In this document: in pieces, positions 8,557 through 17,549 of the stretch
Numbering within the stretch: the stretch's first letter is position 1
Layout of the letters: each line of letters begins with the position of its first letter
NCBI RefSeq assembly: GCF_030719215.1
Contig: NZ_CP120984.1
Coordinates: forward strand, 124,001 to 188,000
Direction of reading: 5' to 3'
DNA length: 64,000 nt
Source of the DNA: Streptomyces sp. Alt3
GTDB lineage: Bacteria > Actinomycetota > Actinomycetes > Streptomycetales > Streptomycetaceae
Program-made: the position numbers and the translations under genes
The notes under the pieces: generated by a model
Databases searched by the model: none
Seen by the model: the letters and a program-made list of their open reading frames with translations, nothing else
What the model was told of the DNA's origin: nothing

Positions 8557-10104
8557 TCATGCGCGCCTGCCTGCCGGTCCGTCAGGACGGACGAGGTCGT
8601 CCGGGAGCAGGGCCAGGGCCGGGTAGTACTTCTTGCCGCTCGACTTCAGCATCTCGGCGGGGGACGCGAGCCCGATCTCCTGCCGGATACGGCCAGCGAA
8701 GGCTCGCGCGGTGTCGGCCCGGATCCCCTCGGAACTGCACCAGGCGGTGTAGGTCGCGTAGAGGAGCCCCTGCTCGACACGCAGGTCTCCGGTGTCCGGC
8801 CCCTGGCGCGCGCATGCCTCACTGAGGAACCGTCCGATGTGGTCCTCGGTGGTCTCGTACGCGGCGGTGGCCAGCCGTACGGAGGAGGGGCCGGTCAGCG
8901 GGTCACGGCTGGTGAGGTAGCGCATCGCGCCCTGGATCAGCCAGTGCAGGATGCCCGGGCCCTCCTCTTCCACGAGCTCACCGGCAAGGTTGTCGATCTT
9001 CCGGTCGGCGGCGACCACGCGTTCGAAGGGGATGAGACGGATGCGCCGCCAGAACGCGTGGCCCCCTGTCCCGACCTCGGGCTGGTGGTTGCCGAGCAGC
9101 CAGAGCTTGTGGGTGGGAGTGAAGCTGAAGTAGTCCTGCCGCATGCGGCGGGCCTTGATCTTGTCCCCGCCCGTCAGAAGCTTGACCCGGGCCTCGTCGA
9201 ACTTGTCGTTGGGCTTGAGCTCGCTGCAGACGAAGATGCGGCGGCCGTGCAGCTCCGTGAGCTCCGTCGAATGCTCCGCGAAGTTGCCCTTGTCCATCAG
9301 GAAACCGGGCGGGGCCGCATCCGCGTAATCCCCCATGACCTGGATCATGACGTCGAGCAGAACGGACTTCCCGTTGGCGCCCTTGCCCCAGAGGAAAGGC
9401 AGGACCTGCGCGCCAACGTCTCCGGTGATGGAGTACCCGAGCAGCAGGTGCAGGAAGTCGATCATCTCCTGGCCCTTGGTGTCAGCACCGAAGGTGTCGT
9501 CCAGGAAGGCGTGCCAGCGAGGGGTCGGCGTGGCCTGGGGAGCCACGTTGGTGGCGCGCGAGTGCAGGTCCCGCAGTGGATCAGGCTTGTGCAGCCGTCC
9601 GTTGCGCAGATCGACAACACCTGCGGGAGTACACAGCGAGTAGGCGTCGCCGTCGAGTACATCGGGGTCGAGGCTGAGCACCGGTGCGGCCTTCGCCTGG
9701 TGGAGCAGCGCCTTCATCCCGCTCGTCGACATGGTCCGGCGACGGTGATGGGCGATCTCCCGGTCGCTGAAGATGCCGCGGGGATCGGTGGGCGACATCT
9801 GCTCGGCCATGTCGCCTGCGGCCCACAGAGCGGCCTTCTCGCCGCCGACCCGCTTCCACCGGAACTGGTCCCAGCAGTACCAGCCGAGGCCTTCGACATG
9901 ACGGAACTGGTCGCTGTAGAGCTGGGCGAAGAGCTTCGCGTTGCCGCGGTCAGTGAGCATGGGCGGCAACAGAGCAGGCATGTCCGTCACGGCAGGCGCC
10001 TGTACCTGCTGCGGAGGGACCCACGCGGGGGCAGCAGCCTCGAAGTCGAGCATCTGCTGAGCGGCGGCGGCCGCATCGAAGCGGCTGCTCTCGGCGCTAC
10101 TCAT
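8557..10104 (-). CDS. P4-type primase/helicase (DNA helicase, SF3/D5-like)
   Basis: 515 residues. Residues 60-235 form the D5_N region (VLDGDAYSLCTPAGVVDLRNG; HAFLDDTFGADTKGQEMIDFL). The SF3 ATPase follows, with Walker A GKGANGKS at 240-247 and a later TGGDKIKARRMRQDYFSF segment, then HKLWLLGNHQP and FWRRIRLIPFE. A D5/poxvirus-type C-terminal region completes the protein. It should unwind plasmid or element DNA at the origin. It overlaps the primase gene by ATGA, so the two are co-translated as a replication module, with the repeat field at 11.2-11.7 kb upstream. Confidence 0.9.
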   Translation of the reverse strand: MSSAESSRFDAAAAAQQMLDFEAAAPAWVPPQQVQAPAVTDMPALLPPMLTDRGNAKLFAQLYSDQFRHVEGLGWYCWDQFRWKRVGGEKAALWAAGDMAEQMSPTDPRGIFSDREIAHHRRRTMSTSGMKALLHQAKAAPVLSLDPDVLDGDAYSLCTPAGVVDLRNGRLHKPDPLRDLHSRATNVAPQATPTPRWHAFLDDTFGADTKGQEMIDFLHLLLGYSITGDVGAQVLPFLWGKGANGKSVLLDVMIQVMGDYADAAPPGFLMDKGNFAEHSTELTELHGRRIFVCSELKPNDKFDEARVKLLTGGDKIKARRMRQDYFSFTPTHKLWLLGNHQPEVGTGGHAFWRRIRLIPFERVVAADRKIDNLAGELVEEEGPGILHWLIQGAMRYLTSRDPLTGPSSVRLATAAYETTEDHIGRFLSEACARQGPDTGDLRVEQGLLYATYTAWCSSEGIRADTARAFAGRIRQEIGLASPAEMLKSSGKKYYPALALLPDDLVRPDGPAGRRA

Positions 10105-11177
10105 GCGAGTCCTTTGGGATGGAACGGACGGCTGGCGCCTGCGGAAAGGGCTGCGTCGATGATCGTCTCACTACGGCGGGTCTGATGCGGACGAGCATAG
10201 TGAGCGGCTTCTGTCAGTTCTTGGCGGGCTTCGGCCTGGTTCAGGTACCCCGCTCCAGCGAGTCCTCCGGCCGTGTAAGCCGCGCGGTTGAGTTTCTCCG
10301 TGAAGCCTGTTCCTTCGGCTGCGGCGGCACATTCACGAACGGTCTCGATGAGCGGCTGCAAGAGCGCCTGCCCGGCGCCGGTTCTCGGAAGCCGCGCTCG
10401 TCCGGCCGGCCTCGGGCCGGGGACCGGGGTCGCCTGTATGACGTGGCCGGTGCGCCGTAGTTCGGCAGAGAGCCAGGCGGGGAGCGGGGCCGGGTCCCTA
10501 ACCTCACCGAGGGGTGTGTACGCGCCCGCTGACGTACGGGTGGTGGGGGCCACGATGTATCCGCCGTGAGCCCGTACGTCGACCTGCCAGGCGAGGGCGG
10601 TCCTGGGGCTGGAACCGGTGGAGGAGCGATAGCGAACCGCGGGATGGGAGTTGACGTACCAGATGTGGAGCCCACCGGAGGGGGTGCGGACACGCAGGGT
10701 CGTCTCGTCCTCGGCCGGGTTCGCTTCCTTGCGGTAGGCCGCGAGGAGGGCCAGCGTGTCGAAGCCGGAGGCGAGCCCGGAGAGGTCGACCTGCTCCGGG
10801 ATCTGGATGCCCGGCAGAAGCCGGTCACGGTCCGGAACCTGGGCCGCGTGAGCGTCGACGTCCAGCACCACGAGGTGCGCGGGCCCGCACGACACAGCGA
10901 CGCCTGCCCGGGGCTCCCTGCTCCACCAGTCCTCGATGCGTGCGAGATCGGTGGTCGCGCTGTGAAAGCCGTGGCACCACTTGCCCTGTCGATGGCAAGG
11001 GCAGTCCGAGGGTTCATGGCTGCGGACGCGGCACTGTTCACAGTTGGCAGCCGGCGTCTTACGTCCCGGAGCCAGTGGGTGGACCGGCCACTGACGGCTT
11101 GCAAGCCAACGAGCGACGTCCGCGGGTCGCGGCTGTTTCGCGACGTCGGGCGAGGCGGTGTCGGCGGGGCGCTGCAC
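10101..11177 (-). CDS. bifunctional DNA primase/polymerase (prim-pol)
   Basis: 358 residues of the archaeo-eukaryotic primase type: WPVHPLAPGRKTP near residue 30, a Cys/His zinc-binding stretch at 46-73 (CEQC, CPCHRQGKWCHG), then the catalytic VVLDVDAH (Asp106, Asp108) and GGLHIWY. It should make primers and short DNA at the origin. The C-terminal 100 residues are helical and may contact the helicase encoded next. Start chosen at ATG 11177; the iteron-like repeats begin about 35 bases upstream. Confidence 0.9.
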   Translation of the reverse strand: MQRPADTASPDVAKQPRPADVARWLASRQWPVHPLAPGRKTPAANCEQCRVRSHEPSDCPCHRQGKWCHGFHSATTDLARIEDWWSREPRAGVAVSCGPAHLVVLDVDAHAAQVPDRDRLLPGIQIPEQVDLSGLASGFDTLALLAAYRKEANPAEDETTLRVRTPSGGLHIWYVNSHPAVRYRSSTGSSPRTALAWQVDVRAHGGYIVAPTTRTSAGAYTPLGEVRDPAPLPAWLSAELRRTGHVIQATPVPGPRPAGRARLPRTGAGQALLQPLIETVRECAAAAEGTGFTEKLNRAAYTAGGLAGAGYLNQAEARQELTEAAHYARPHQTRRSETIIDAALSAGASRPFHPKGLA

Positions 11178-11210
11178 TGTTCGTCGATCCGTCCTCTTGT
11201 GCGGTCAGGT

Positions 11211-11735
11211 TTGGTCCCTCCCGTCGGTACCCGACCATTTCCCCAGCTCAGGGAGGGTAGTGCGAGGGACTGAGGGACTGAAGGGACTGAACTTCCCATA
11301 TAGCGGATCGAGCGTAGCGCACGGTACCGCTTCCCCGTGGGAGGCATGAGCACTTATTGCAGAATCAGTCCCTTCGGTCCCTTCCCGCGTGGGTTGGGCC
11401 GAAGCTGGGTCAGATCCGGTCGTGCGACCCCCGCCTGAGGGACCGAAAGCCTGCAAGGCGGGAGGGACTCATCGGTCCCCTTTCAGTCACGGTCTCATTT
11501 CCGCAGGTCAGAGCACATACGGCCAGGGACTGAGGGACTGAAGGGACCCATTTTCGTAGTTATCAGCGCACCAGGATATGTAAGACCACCCTTACGTACG
11601 CGTGCATACACACGCGCCCACGCAGCTGGAACAGGGAGTTTCGGTCCCTTCGGTCCCTTGAGTCCCGAACGGATCGCTCTGACCTGTGTTTTTGCTGAGG
11701 GACTGAACTGAAGAGGGACCGAAGAAGCTCGGTCC
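11211..11735. repeat. iteron-like repeat field, candidate replication origin
   Basis: Short repeats with core GGGACTGA or GGGACCGAA occur many times in both directions. Tandem AGGGACTG copies lie at 11265, 11273 and 11282 and again at 11525 and 11533 (then AGGGACCC at 11542). Inverted TCGGTCCCTT copies lie at 11641 and 11650, and mixed copies at 11365-11383, 11436-11449, 11463-11480 and 11698-11735. They sit directly upstream of the primase-helicase genes, the classical place for Rep-binding iterons. They could instead be operators for a repressor of the replication operon. Confidence 0.65.
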
Positions 11736-12102
11736 CTCCTCCAAGGCTTCGGAAGGCAGCACACGTGCACGCTGAAGACGAACGGGAGAGCCACTCCCCT
11801 GGCAGGCTTCTTGTACGTTCACGATCACCGGTCTGCACGGATGTGTGATGTGAAGGCCCTGGCCTGCGTGGCCTCCTGGCCCGACGAGAAGCCTCTGGAC
11901 TCGTGCGTGACACACCGCTTTACCCGGCGTGGCAGATTTCGTCGGTGACCGCAGGTCGTCGGCCTCTCACAACCCTTGTGTCACACCTCGCTGGCAGACT
12001 GCGGCACGACGAAGCTTCGGAAGGGCAGGGCGGCGCGGCAGGGGTCACCCGCCGACTGCCACTGCTCGTGGGTGGCTGGCGCCACGGGGGAGATGTGCGG
12101 CT
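11736..12102. other. non-coding stretch between repeat field and DUF4241 gene
   Basis: No gene can be supported here. Several open frames exist but none has a credible start with a ribosome site or a family signature. The DUF4241 frame is open from 11929, but the protein homology begins at 12103. Confidence 0.4.
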
Positions 12103-13308
12103 GTGATCTTCGACAGTCTTGATGTGTCGTACGGCGAGTTGTGGGGTTCCTACCGTGGAATGACCCATCCGAACCCGATGTCGTGCGCGCTCGCGGCACG
12201 CAAGCATGCTGCCGGGATGGACTACGCCGTTCTGCTGTCCGCGCGGGAGCGACCACTGGCACTGATCGAATCCTGGCCGCGCCGGATGTGGCGTGTGTAT
12301 CTGTTCGACGACAGGTCCTGGTGCATGCAGATGATCGACTTCAAGCCCCACAGCACGGGGATGTTGCTGGCTCGGTGGAACACCCGATGGCAGTTTGCCA
12401 GCGAGCAGGAGTACTTGAGCGGGAAGTGGGATGTCCAGGAGACCACGAGCGTCTCGGCCGACGGCCAGGTCGAGGTGAAGTCCGAGTCCGCCAGGCGCCG
12501 GGGAGAATCGACTTACCCACTGCTCGATCGAACGGCGGGCCCGTCGAGCGTCCCTGTGAGGCGGTTTCCGGCGCCCCTCGAAAGCTTCCTCTGCCCTGTA
12601 CCGGAATTCGGTGACTGGCAGGTGTTCGCGCCGTTCCTCGCCCAGCAGGGCCACGAGCCCGTCAAGGACGTAGTCCTGAGAGACGTGTCGGTGGCCGAAG
12701 GGTCGGGACCGCTGCGCGCCACCGGAATAGAGCAACTGTTCAGTCCGGGCGTGAGTAACACTGTGGGCGGGACGGCCGTCTTCGAACTCGTCGACGCCGG
12801 CCTGCTGCGGATCACGTCAGGGCAGCTGGCTGTCTCTGACCCCGGCTGGATCAGAGACCCACGGACCGTCGCTGTGCCACAGGGCGAGTTCCCGGTCACG
12901 CTGTCGCTCTTGCGCACGACAGGCGGGGTCGATGTCGCCGCGGCCAGGGTGACGTTCCTGGACGTCCCGCCCCGCGAGTGGGAAATGGTCCTCAGCCCCG
13001 ACGAGGACCTGGGGCTGCTCGGCGAGGGCCAGTTCTACGGGGTCGGCGTGGACACCGGTACAGCGGCTTTCATGGATGCGACTCGGACGGTGATCGAAGA
13101 CCAGCTTGACGAGGACATTTTCATACCCCTCGACAGCAGCCAGTTCAACGTCGAACTGCCCGGTACGGAGACGGAGCCGAACCTCATCGCCTTCCGTGCC
13201 GGCCAGGGCGACGGGACCTACCCCGTCTGGATCGGCCGCACCAATGACGGACAGGTCGGATGTGTCGTCGTCGACTTCCAGCTCAATTCCGCCGACGAGG
13301 GAGAGTAG
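12103..13308 (+). CDS. DUF4241 domain protein
   Basis: 401 residues from GTG 12103; a GGGGGAG lies ten bases upstream and the family-like sequence starts here. The C-terminal third carries the DUF4241 signature: WEMVLSPDEDLGLLG, FYGVGVDTGTAAFMD and GDGTYPVWIGRTNDGQVG. The N-terminal part (AVLLSARERPLALIESWPRRMW) shares its layout with the paralogue at 14837. The function is unknown; such proteins are often near toxin-immunity type genes. It is followed by the leftward toxin-antitoxin pair. Confidence 0.75.
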   Translation: MIFDSLDVSYGELWGSYRGMTHPNPMSCALAARKHAAGMDYAVLLSARERPLALIESWPRRMWRVYLFDDRSWCMQMIDFKPHSTGMLLARWNTRWQFASEQEYLSGKWDVQETTSVSADGQVEVKSESARRRGESTYPLLDRTAGPSSVPVRRFPAPLESFLCPVPEFGDWQVFAPFLAQQGHEPVKDVVLRDVSVAEGSGPLRATGIEQLFSPGVSNTVGGTAVFELVDAGLLRITSGQLAVSDPGWIRDPRTVAVPQGEFPVTLSLLRTTGGVDVAAARVTFLDVPPREWEMVLSPDEDLGLLGEGQFYGVGVDTGTAAFMDATRTVIEDQLDEDIFIPLDSSQFNVELPGTETEPNLIAFRAGQGDGTYPVWIGRTNDGQVGCVVVDFQLNSADEGE

Positions 13309-13530
13309 GGAGCCGCCGACCAGCGACGCAAGGCCGCACTGCCCGAGAAGGGGATGTTCAGGGCTCTGTGCACTGCCCCCAACACGCACACCACGTACGC
13401 GTCCTGGTTCACCGCGCCCTGCGGCAGGTCGGGGTTGGGGTACCACGCACGCCTTGCGCCACGCCGGAGGCACGCGTTTGTCGTCGGTGGAAAAGTCTTG
13501 CCGCTGGCGGGGCGCTCGTGGCCCAGGTGG

Positions 13531-13788
13531 TCACGCCTCGATGTAGGCCACGACGACGACGGTATGCAGGGCCGTGACGAAGTAGAGGACGCGGACGTCT
13601 TCGATCTCGTCGGCGTACTGGCGCAGAGCGGGTTGGGTGTCGGGGCCGGCTATCGGGTCGCCGATCTCGGGGTTGACGCTGATGGCCACGAGGCTGCGGT
13701 CCAGGGCGTGTACGGCGTTCTCCGACAGTTCTTCGAGCTGTTTGGCCGCAGAGTCGCTGAAAGCGATACGGGCGCGTCTGGAGGCCAT
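13531..13788 (-). CDS. RelE/ParE-type toxin
   Basis: 85 residues from ATG 13788, whose A overlaps the antitoxin stop (ATGA). RARIAFSDSAAKQLEELSENA is an N-terminal strand plus helix typical of RelE/ParE toxins; a basic/charged central part and strands DVRVLYFVTALHTVVVVAYIE finish the fold. Members cleave mRNA on the ribosome or poison gyrase; which applies here cannot be told. The upstream in-frame extension of 24 residues is rejected because it overlaps the antitoxin and is Arg/Pro-rich. Confidence 0.75.
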   Translation of the reverse strand: MASRRARIAFSDSAAKQLEELSENAVHALDRSLVAISVNPEIGDPIAGPDTQPALRQYADEIEDVRVLYFVTALHTVVVVAYIEA

Positions 13789-14018
13789 CAGGCGACTGCG
13801 GGGCGTTGTGCGGCGAGGTGTGCGAGACGTGCGTCGCGGAGGTCTTCCCAGGGGGTGCACTCCTCGACGGCCGGCAGGCCGTTGGCGGCGATGTCCTCGA
13901 GCACGGCGGCCAGACGGTCTGCGTCCTCTCGCGTCTTGGCCGCATAGGCACGGACCGCGTCGGCAGCTGCGGGCTCCAGATGCTGCCGCGCGGTGGCGGA
14001 GGGCGGCTGTTCTCTCAT
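13788..14018 (-). CDS. antitoxin of RelE-type pair
   Basis: 76 residues from ATG 14018. Helical and mostly hydrophilic (AAADAVRAYAAKTREDADRLAAVLEDI), with a C-terminal PWEDLRDARLAHLAAQR that probably wraps the toxin. It precedes and overlaps the toxin gene by four bases, the usual order for type II systems. The longer in-frame ORF up to 14567 is rejected since it runs antisense to the DUF1877 gene. Confidence 0.65.
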   Translation of the reverse strand: MREQPPSATARQHLEPAAADAVRAYAAKTREDADRLAAVLEDIAANGLPAVEECTPWEDLRDARLAHLAAQRPAVA

Positions 14019-14201
14019 CGGGGTCTCCCGGGCGTGTGAGCGGCTTCCCTTCTCACGGTAGCGCCGGATCGGAGTCCGGTCTGCGGTACGGGGATCGAAG
14101 GGCGGTGGGAGGGGTGTTGAGGACCAAGCCCCATTGCACATAGTGAGTGCCGGTTCGGAGGGCGGCAGAAGCTGTCGGAAACGCTCCGTATGCTGCCGCC
14201 C

Positions 14202-14700
14202 ATGAGCATGAACGGGGAGTACCTGCGCGTCACGCCTGCCCAACTGGACCGTGCCGTGAAGGATCCGGAGTGGGCGTGGGATCTCGTCGAGGAGATTCAG
14301 GACACGGAGGCGGAGGGCGAACCTGCACCCGCCGAGGCGCGACACTTCACCACACACCAGACATGGCATCTGCTCGGGTTCCTCCTGCAACGCTCGGCCT
14401 TCCCCGTCGACGTCGTCCACGGAGAGGAACCCATCGCCACCGATGACTGGGGTTACGGACCGCCGCGGTACCTGACTCCGGAGCGAGTACGTCTGGCCGC
14501 TGACACCCTGCACAGGACGACGTATGGCCGGCTGCATCCAGGATGTCGACCCCTCCGAACTCAGCAAGGCCGAGGTCTACCCCCTGATCTGGGACTCGCC
14601 TGCCTCGTTGGAGTGGGCCAGCGACCTGTTCACTCCCCTGACAGAGTTCTTCCAGGGCGCCGCGTCCGCCGGTCACGCGATGCTGATCTGGATCGACTGA
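14202..14700 (+). pseudogene. DUF1877 family protein, frameshifted
   Basis: From ATG 14202 the frame reads MSMNGEYLRVTPAQL, then TTHQTWHLLGFLLQ and DWGYGPPRYLTPERVRLAA, all typical of DUF1877 (YfbM-like) proteins. Near 14534 (gctgcatcca) one extra base shifts the frame; the continuing frame gives VDPSELSKAEVYPLIW and ASAGHAMLIWID with a TGA at 14698-14700. Removing one C restores a protein of about 165 residues. It may be real decay or a sequencing error. Confidence 0.75.
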
Positions 14701-14836
14701 TCCACCCGGGATCAGCGGCACGTCCGTCTTGGCGCCGGAGCCGGCCCGCCGCCTGCCCGTAGGGCCGTTGTCACAGGTAGCGGCTACCTTGCAGCTCAGC
14801 ACAGAGCCGGGGCAGGTAGCGGGAACAGGAGTGGCG

Positions 14837-16141
14837 ATGGTCGTCGAGGTGGGGTACGCGCGGGCGTGGGACCTGGAGGCTTGTGCACCCTGGCGGCCGG
14901 TATCAGCCGAGGAGGCCCGGGAGCGGGATGCCGCCGGGCTTCCGTACGTTGTGGTCTACCGGGAACCGGGCCGTAAGGCTCCGCTGGAAGTCCGACTCGT
15001 CTCCTGGCTGGATCACTACGTCGGGCTGTGGGTCTACGACGCCCAGGGCCGCCGCACCTACGACCTGGACATGCGGCTGCTCGACGATCCGTCGCGGCTG
15101 CTGCGCCGGTACTCCGTCGGCTGGTACTACACAGACCCGGAGATGGCGGAGTTCGACAAGGCGTGCCCACGAACCACCGTGGACCTTCTCCCGGACGGGA
15201 GGGGCGCACGGACGGAGGAGCCGCGAGGGCAAGGCGGGGGCTCCTCCATCACCTCGCCCGCATTCCGGGACGACGAGCGCTGGATGGACCGACACGCCTT
15301 CGGGGAGTGGCCTCTGGTCTCGGCCCAGGTGCACGGGTTCATTGAGCCGCTCGACTTCGAGGCGGCTGAGGTGGCCGAGGCAGCCGAGCCGGGTGACGAA
15401 GACGCCCCCGCCACCTGCTGGCGTCCGCCGCGCCCCGCGCAGCCCGGGCCGATCAGCGAGTTGTTCCGGCCCGGGCTGCGCGTGACCGACGGGTATCACC
15501 CCGAGATGACCGTCGTGGAGCCGCTCCGGGTCGGCACCCTGCGCGTACCCAGCGGACTGCTGGCCGTCTCCGGCCCGGATATCGACCACGGCGACGGGCC
15601 ACGCATCACGGTCCCCGTCCCGCCCGGGGAGTACGTACTCGACGAGGCACGGGTTCGCTTCAGCTACCACTGCGAATGGCGGGACGCCGAGGTCACGACC
15701 ACGGATCCCACTGCCGTCCGTCTGCTCGTCAGCGAGACCCCCGCCGCGACCTGGGAGATGGCCCTCGGTCCGGACGACGATCCCCGGCTGTTCATCGACA
15801 AGCAGATAGCTGGCTTCGATACCGACGGCGCCACCGGCTGCTTCGCCGACGCCGGGGCCTGGGAGCCGCTCATCGCGCTCTTCGAGCGGGGGCTGATCCA
15901 GGGGGAACCGGACCTGGACGGGTACGACGACATCGACGACGGTTCCATGTTCATGCAGCGCACCCGGGACGAAACTTCCGGCGGCGAGCTCATGGCCTTC
16001 GCGACGACCGGGGACGGTACTTACCCGGTGTGGGTCGGCCGTTCCGAGGCTGGCGAGGTGACCGGCGTCGTGGTGCTGGTGGACGGGATGCCCGAGTTGC
16101 TCCCGGAGCGGGACGGAACTCCCGCTGCCGCAGTTGTGTAG
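14837..16141 (+). CDS. DUF4241 domain protein
   Basis: 434 residues from ATG 14837, preceded by AGGAG (14827-14831). It is a diverged paralogue of the protein at 12103. Shared elements are WEMALGPDDDPRLF, a phenylalanine/aspartate stretch IAGFDTDGATGCFAD and the signature GDGTYPVWVGRSEAGEV near the end. The middle contains an Ala/Glu-rich linker. Function is unknown. The following 170 bases are an IS scar joined to a CRISPR array. Confidence 0.75.
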   Translation: MVVEVGYARAWDLEACAPWRPVSAEEARERDAAGLPYVVVYREPGRKAPLEVRLVSWLDHYVGLWVYDAQGRRTYDLDMRLLDDPSRLLRRYSVGWYYTDPEMAEFDKACPRTTVDLLPDGRGARTEEPRGQGGGSSITSPAFRDDERWMDRHAFGEWPLVSAQVHGFIEPLDFEAAEVAEAAEPGDEDAPATCWRPPRPAQPGPISELFRPGLRVTDGYHPEMTVVEPLRVGTLRVPSGLLAVSGPDIDHGDGPRITVPVPPGEYVLDEARVRFSYHCEWRDAEVTTTDPTAVRLLVSETPAATWEMALGPDDDPRLFIDKQIAGFDTDGATGCFADAGAWEPLIALFERGLIQGEPDLDGYDDIDDGSMFMQRTRDETSGGELMAFATTGDGTYPVWVGRSEAGEVTGVVVLVDGMPELLPERDGTPAAAVV

Positions 16142-16144
16142 CCA

Positions 16145-16316
16145 GGGTCCGAGAGAACGAGGGCCTGTTCAGACCAGGAGCGGAGACCGCTCAAAGGCTT
16201 GCGTGCTTTGGTGATCCGGCGGGTCGTGAGGGCAATGGCTGCCCAAGTGATGAGGGCTTCGGGCTGCTGGACGAGTCGTTCGTAGTCGCGCGCGTGTCGG
16301 CGAGCCCACATAATCC
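16145..16316 (-). pseudogene. IS5-type transposase C-terminal scar
   Basis: On the minus strand the reading frame gives ARRHARDYERLVQQPEAL and ITWAAIALTTRRITKARK, the usual C-terminal end of IS5-type transposases (the DYERL...W..I.L.TRR pattern). Only the last 50 or so codons remain. The fragment ends inside the first, half-destroyed CRISPR repeat at 16304-16332. Confidence 0.7.
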
Positions 16317-16454
16317 TGGGCGCGGGGAGCACGGAACGTCGGACTGGAGGGTCGCGATCGTCCCGGGACCATCCCCGCACGCGCGGGGAGCACTGATGGC
16401 CCAGCAGGTCGGCACGAACGGACCGGGGACCATCCCCGCACGCGCGGGGAGCAC
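16304..16454 (-). CRISPR. mini type I-E CRISPR array, cut by an IS
   Basis: Two intact 29-bp repeats (16365-16393, 16426-16454) and one whose 5-prime half is lost (16304-16332, only cgcggggagcac intact) flank two 32-bp spacers. The repeat begins GGGACCATCCCCGC and ends GGGGAGCAC, identical to array A and in the same orientation. No leader-like GCAGGTC box is present on the right side (after 16454). It is 4 kb from array A and probably a fragment separated from it. Confidence 0.85.
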
Positions 16455-16735
16455 GAGATCCTCGGCGCCGGGCTCTGTCTTGGACGGGGTCCAGCGGCCC
16501 CAGCGGAACGGGAAGTTTTGGCCCCACCCACCGAACGGGCGGCCGACCGTTCACCCGAGGCACTGACGGCCTCTTCTCGCTGGCTGCGTCTGTGCCGGAC
16601 CACTCTCCGGCCCTGCACTCGAACGCTTGGCGGAGCCACTTCTCACCGTTCCAGTGGGGCCAGAACAACCCGTCGCAGATATCTTGTTGTGCAATGCCCG
16701 GACAAGGCGCCTACCAGCCGACAAGACTGACCCGC

Positions 16736-17179
16736 ATGACGACGTACCCGGCTCACCACTACCTGCTCGTCCAAGTCGACGGCAGCCTGACTTCCCACAG
16801 GGACACCTTCCAGAACATGCGTCGGAAGATCGACGGAGGGGAGGGCGAGACCGGCATGGAAGACATCCCAAACTGCTTCCCGGTCATGGCCTACCACTAC
16901 GTGCCGTTCGACAACCCGGGACAGCAGCGCGTGAACAAGGTCGCCAACGGAATCTTCTGGGAACTCAGCAAGCCAGACCCCGACAGCTCCGCTCCTGAGC
17001 CCTTCGAGCCGTACGAGCCGTATGAGCAACCTGAACCTCACGACCCAAACGACCGCATTATCAAGATGCGCGGCCCGGTTGTCTTCTGCGTCCGCTTCGA
17101 CAGCCTGAGCAGCAGCCACGTGGACGCCATCAGGGCTGCGCACGCACGGGTCCTCGATCGCCTCCAGTCCAAGGGATGA
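16736..17179 (+). CDS. hypothetical protein
   Basis: 147 residues from ATG 16736. The middle holds a repeat-like FEPYEPYEQPEPHDPND linker rich in Pro and Glu; flanking parts are helical (HVDAIRAAHARVLDRLQ) and beta-like (GPVVFCVRFDSL). No family recognised. The upstream in-frame extension to 16592 is rejected because it is low-complexity and has no ribosome site. The 280 bases between the mini array and this start hold no gene I can support. Confidence 0.5.
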   Translation: MTTYPAHHYLLVQVDGSLTSHRDTFQNMRRKIDGGEGETGMEDIPNCFPVMAYHYVPFDNPGQQRVNKVANGIFWELSKPDPDSSAPEPFEPYEPYEQPEPHDPNDRIIKMRGPVVFCVRFDSLSSSHVDAIRAAHARVLDRLQSKG

Positions 17180-17300
17180 ATCTAGCAGCGTGACTGCGCC
17201 ATCGCCGCTGCGGCCCACCATGGGCGTCCGCCAGATCGGTGCCGCGGCCGGCCTGTACATCCCGCCCCTGTAACCCACCCGCAGAAGGAAGCGTGACGCC

Positions 17301-17463
17301 ATGACGAAGCCGAGACTGACCGTCGAGGAACACCAGCAGCTTGGGCTGCGCCTGGCCGCGATCCGGGACGAGCTCCTTCACGGGCACCGACCTGGCGAAC
17401 GCCTACCCCCAGTCCGTCCTCTCTAGCCGTCCCGGAACAGAGAGGGATGTCCGGTCTCCGTGA
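17301..17463 (+). pseudogene. small frameshifted hypothetical gene
   Basis: From ATG 17301 the frame reads MTKPRLTVEEHQQLGLRLA then a helix AAIRDELLH, after which it becomes Pro-rich and stops. One base later the second frame reads TGTDLANAYPQS, which looks like the natural continuation. This suggests a single-base frameshift near 17377 and loss of the C-terminus. It lies just before the inverted-repeat element and may have been truncated by it. Confidence 0.35.
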
Positions 17464-17470
17464 AGGTGGC

Positions 17471-17549
17471 GAGCGTCCTGCTGATCATGGTGGATCGGCT
17501 GGATCTTGGTGGGCGTTACGGCTGGGCGTGCGGGTCGTTGAGGCTGTTA
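17471..17549 (+). repeat. left 79-bp inverted repeat arm
   Basis: Starts GAGCGTCCTGCTGATCATGG and ends GAGGCTGTTA; exact reverse complement of 18072-18150. The last base is also the first base of the ATG of the zinc-finger ORF. Confidence 0.9.

Noticed and set aside
8839..10185. 448-codon plus-strand frame opposite the P4-type helicase
   Set aside because: Antisense shadow of a gene with clear Walker motifs.
13788..14567. 259-codon minus-strand frame containing the antitoxin
   Set aside because: The upstream 180 codons are antisense to the DUF1877 gene; ATG 14018 fits the antitoxin alone.
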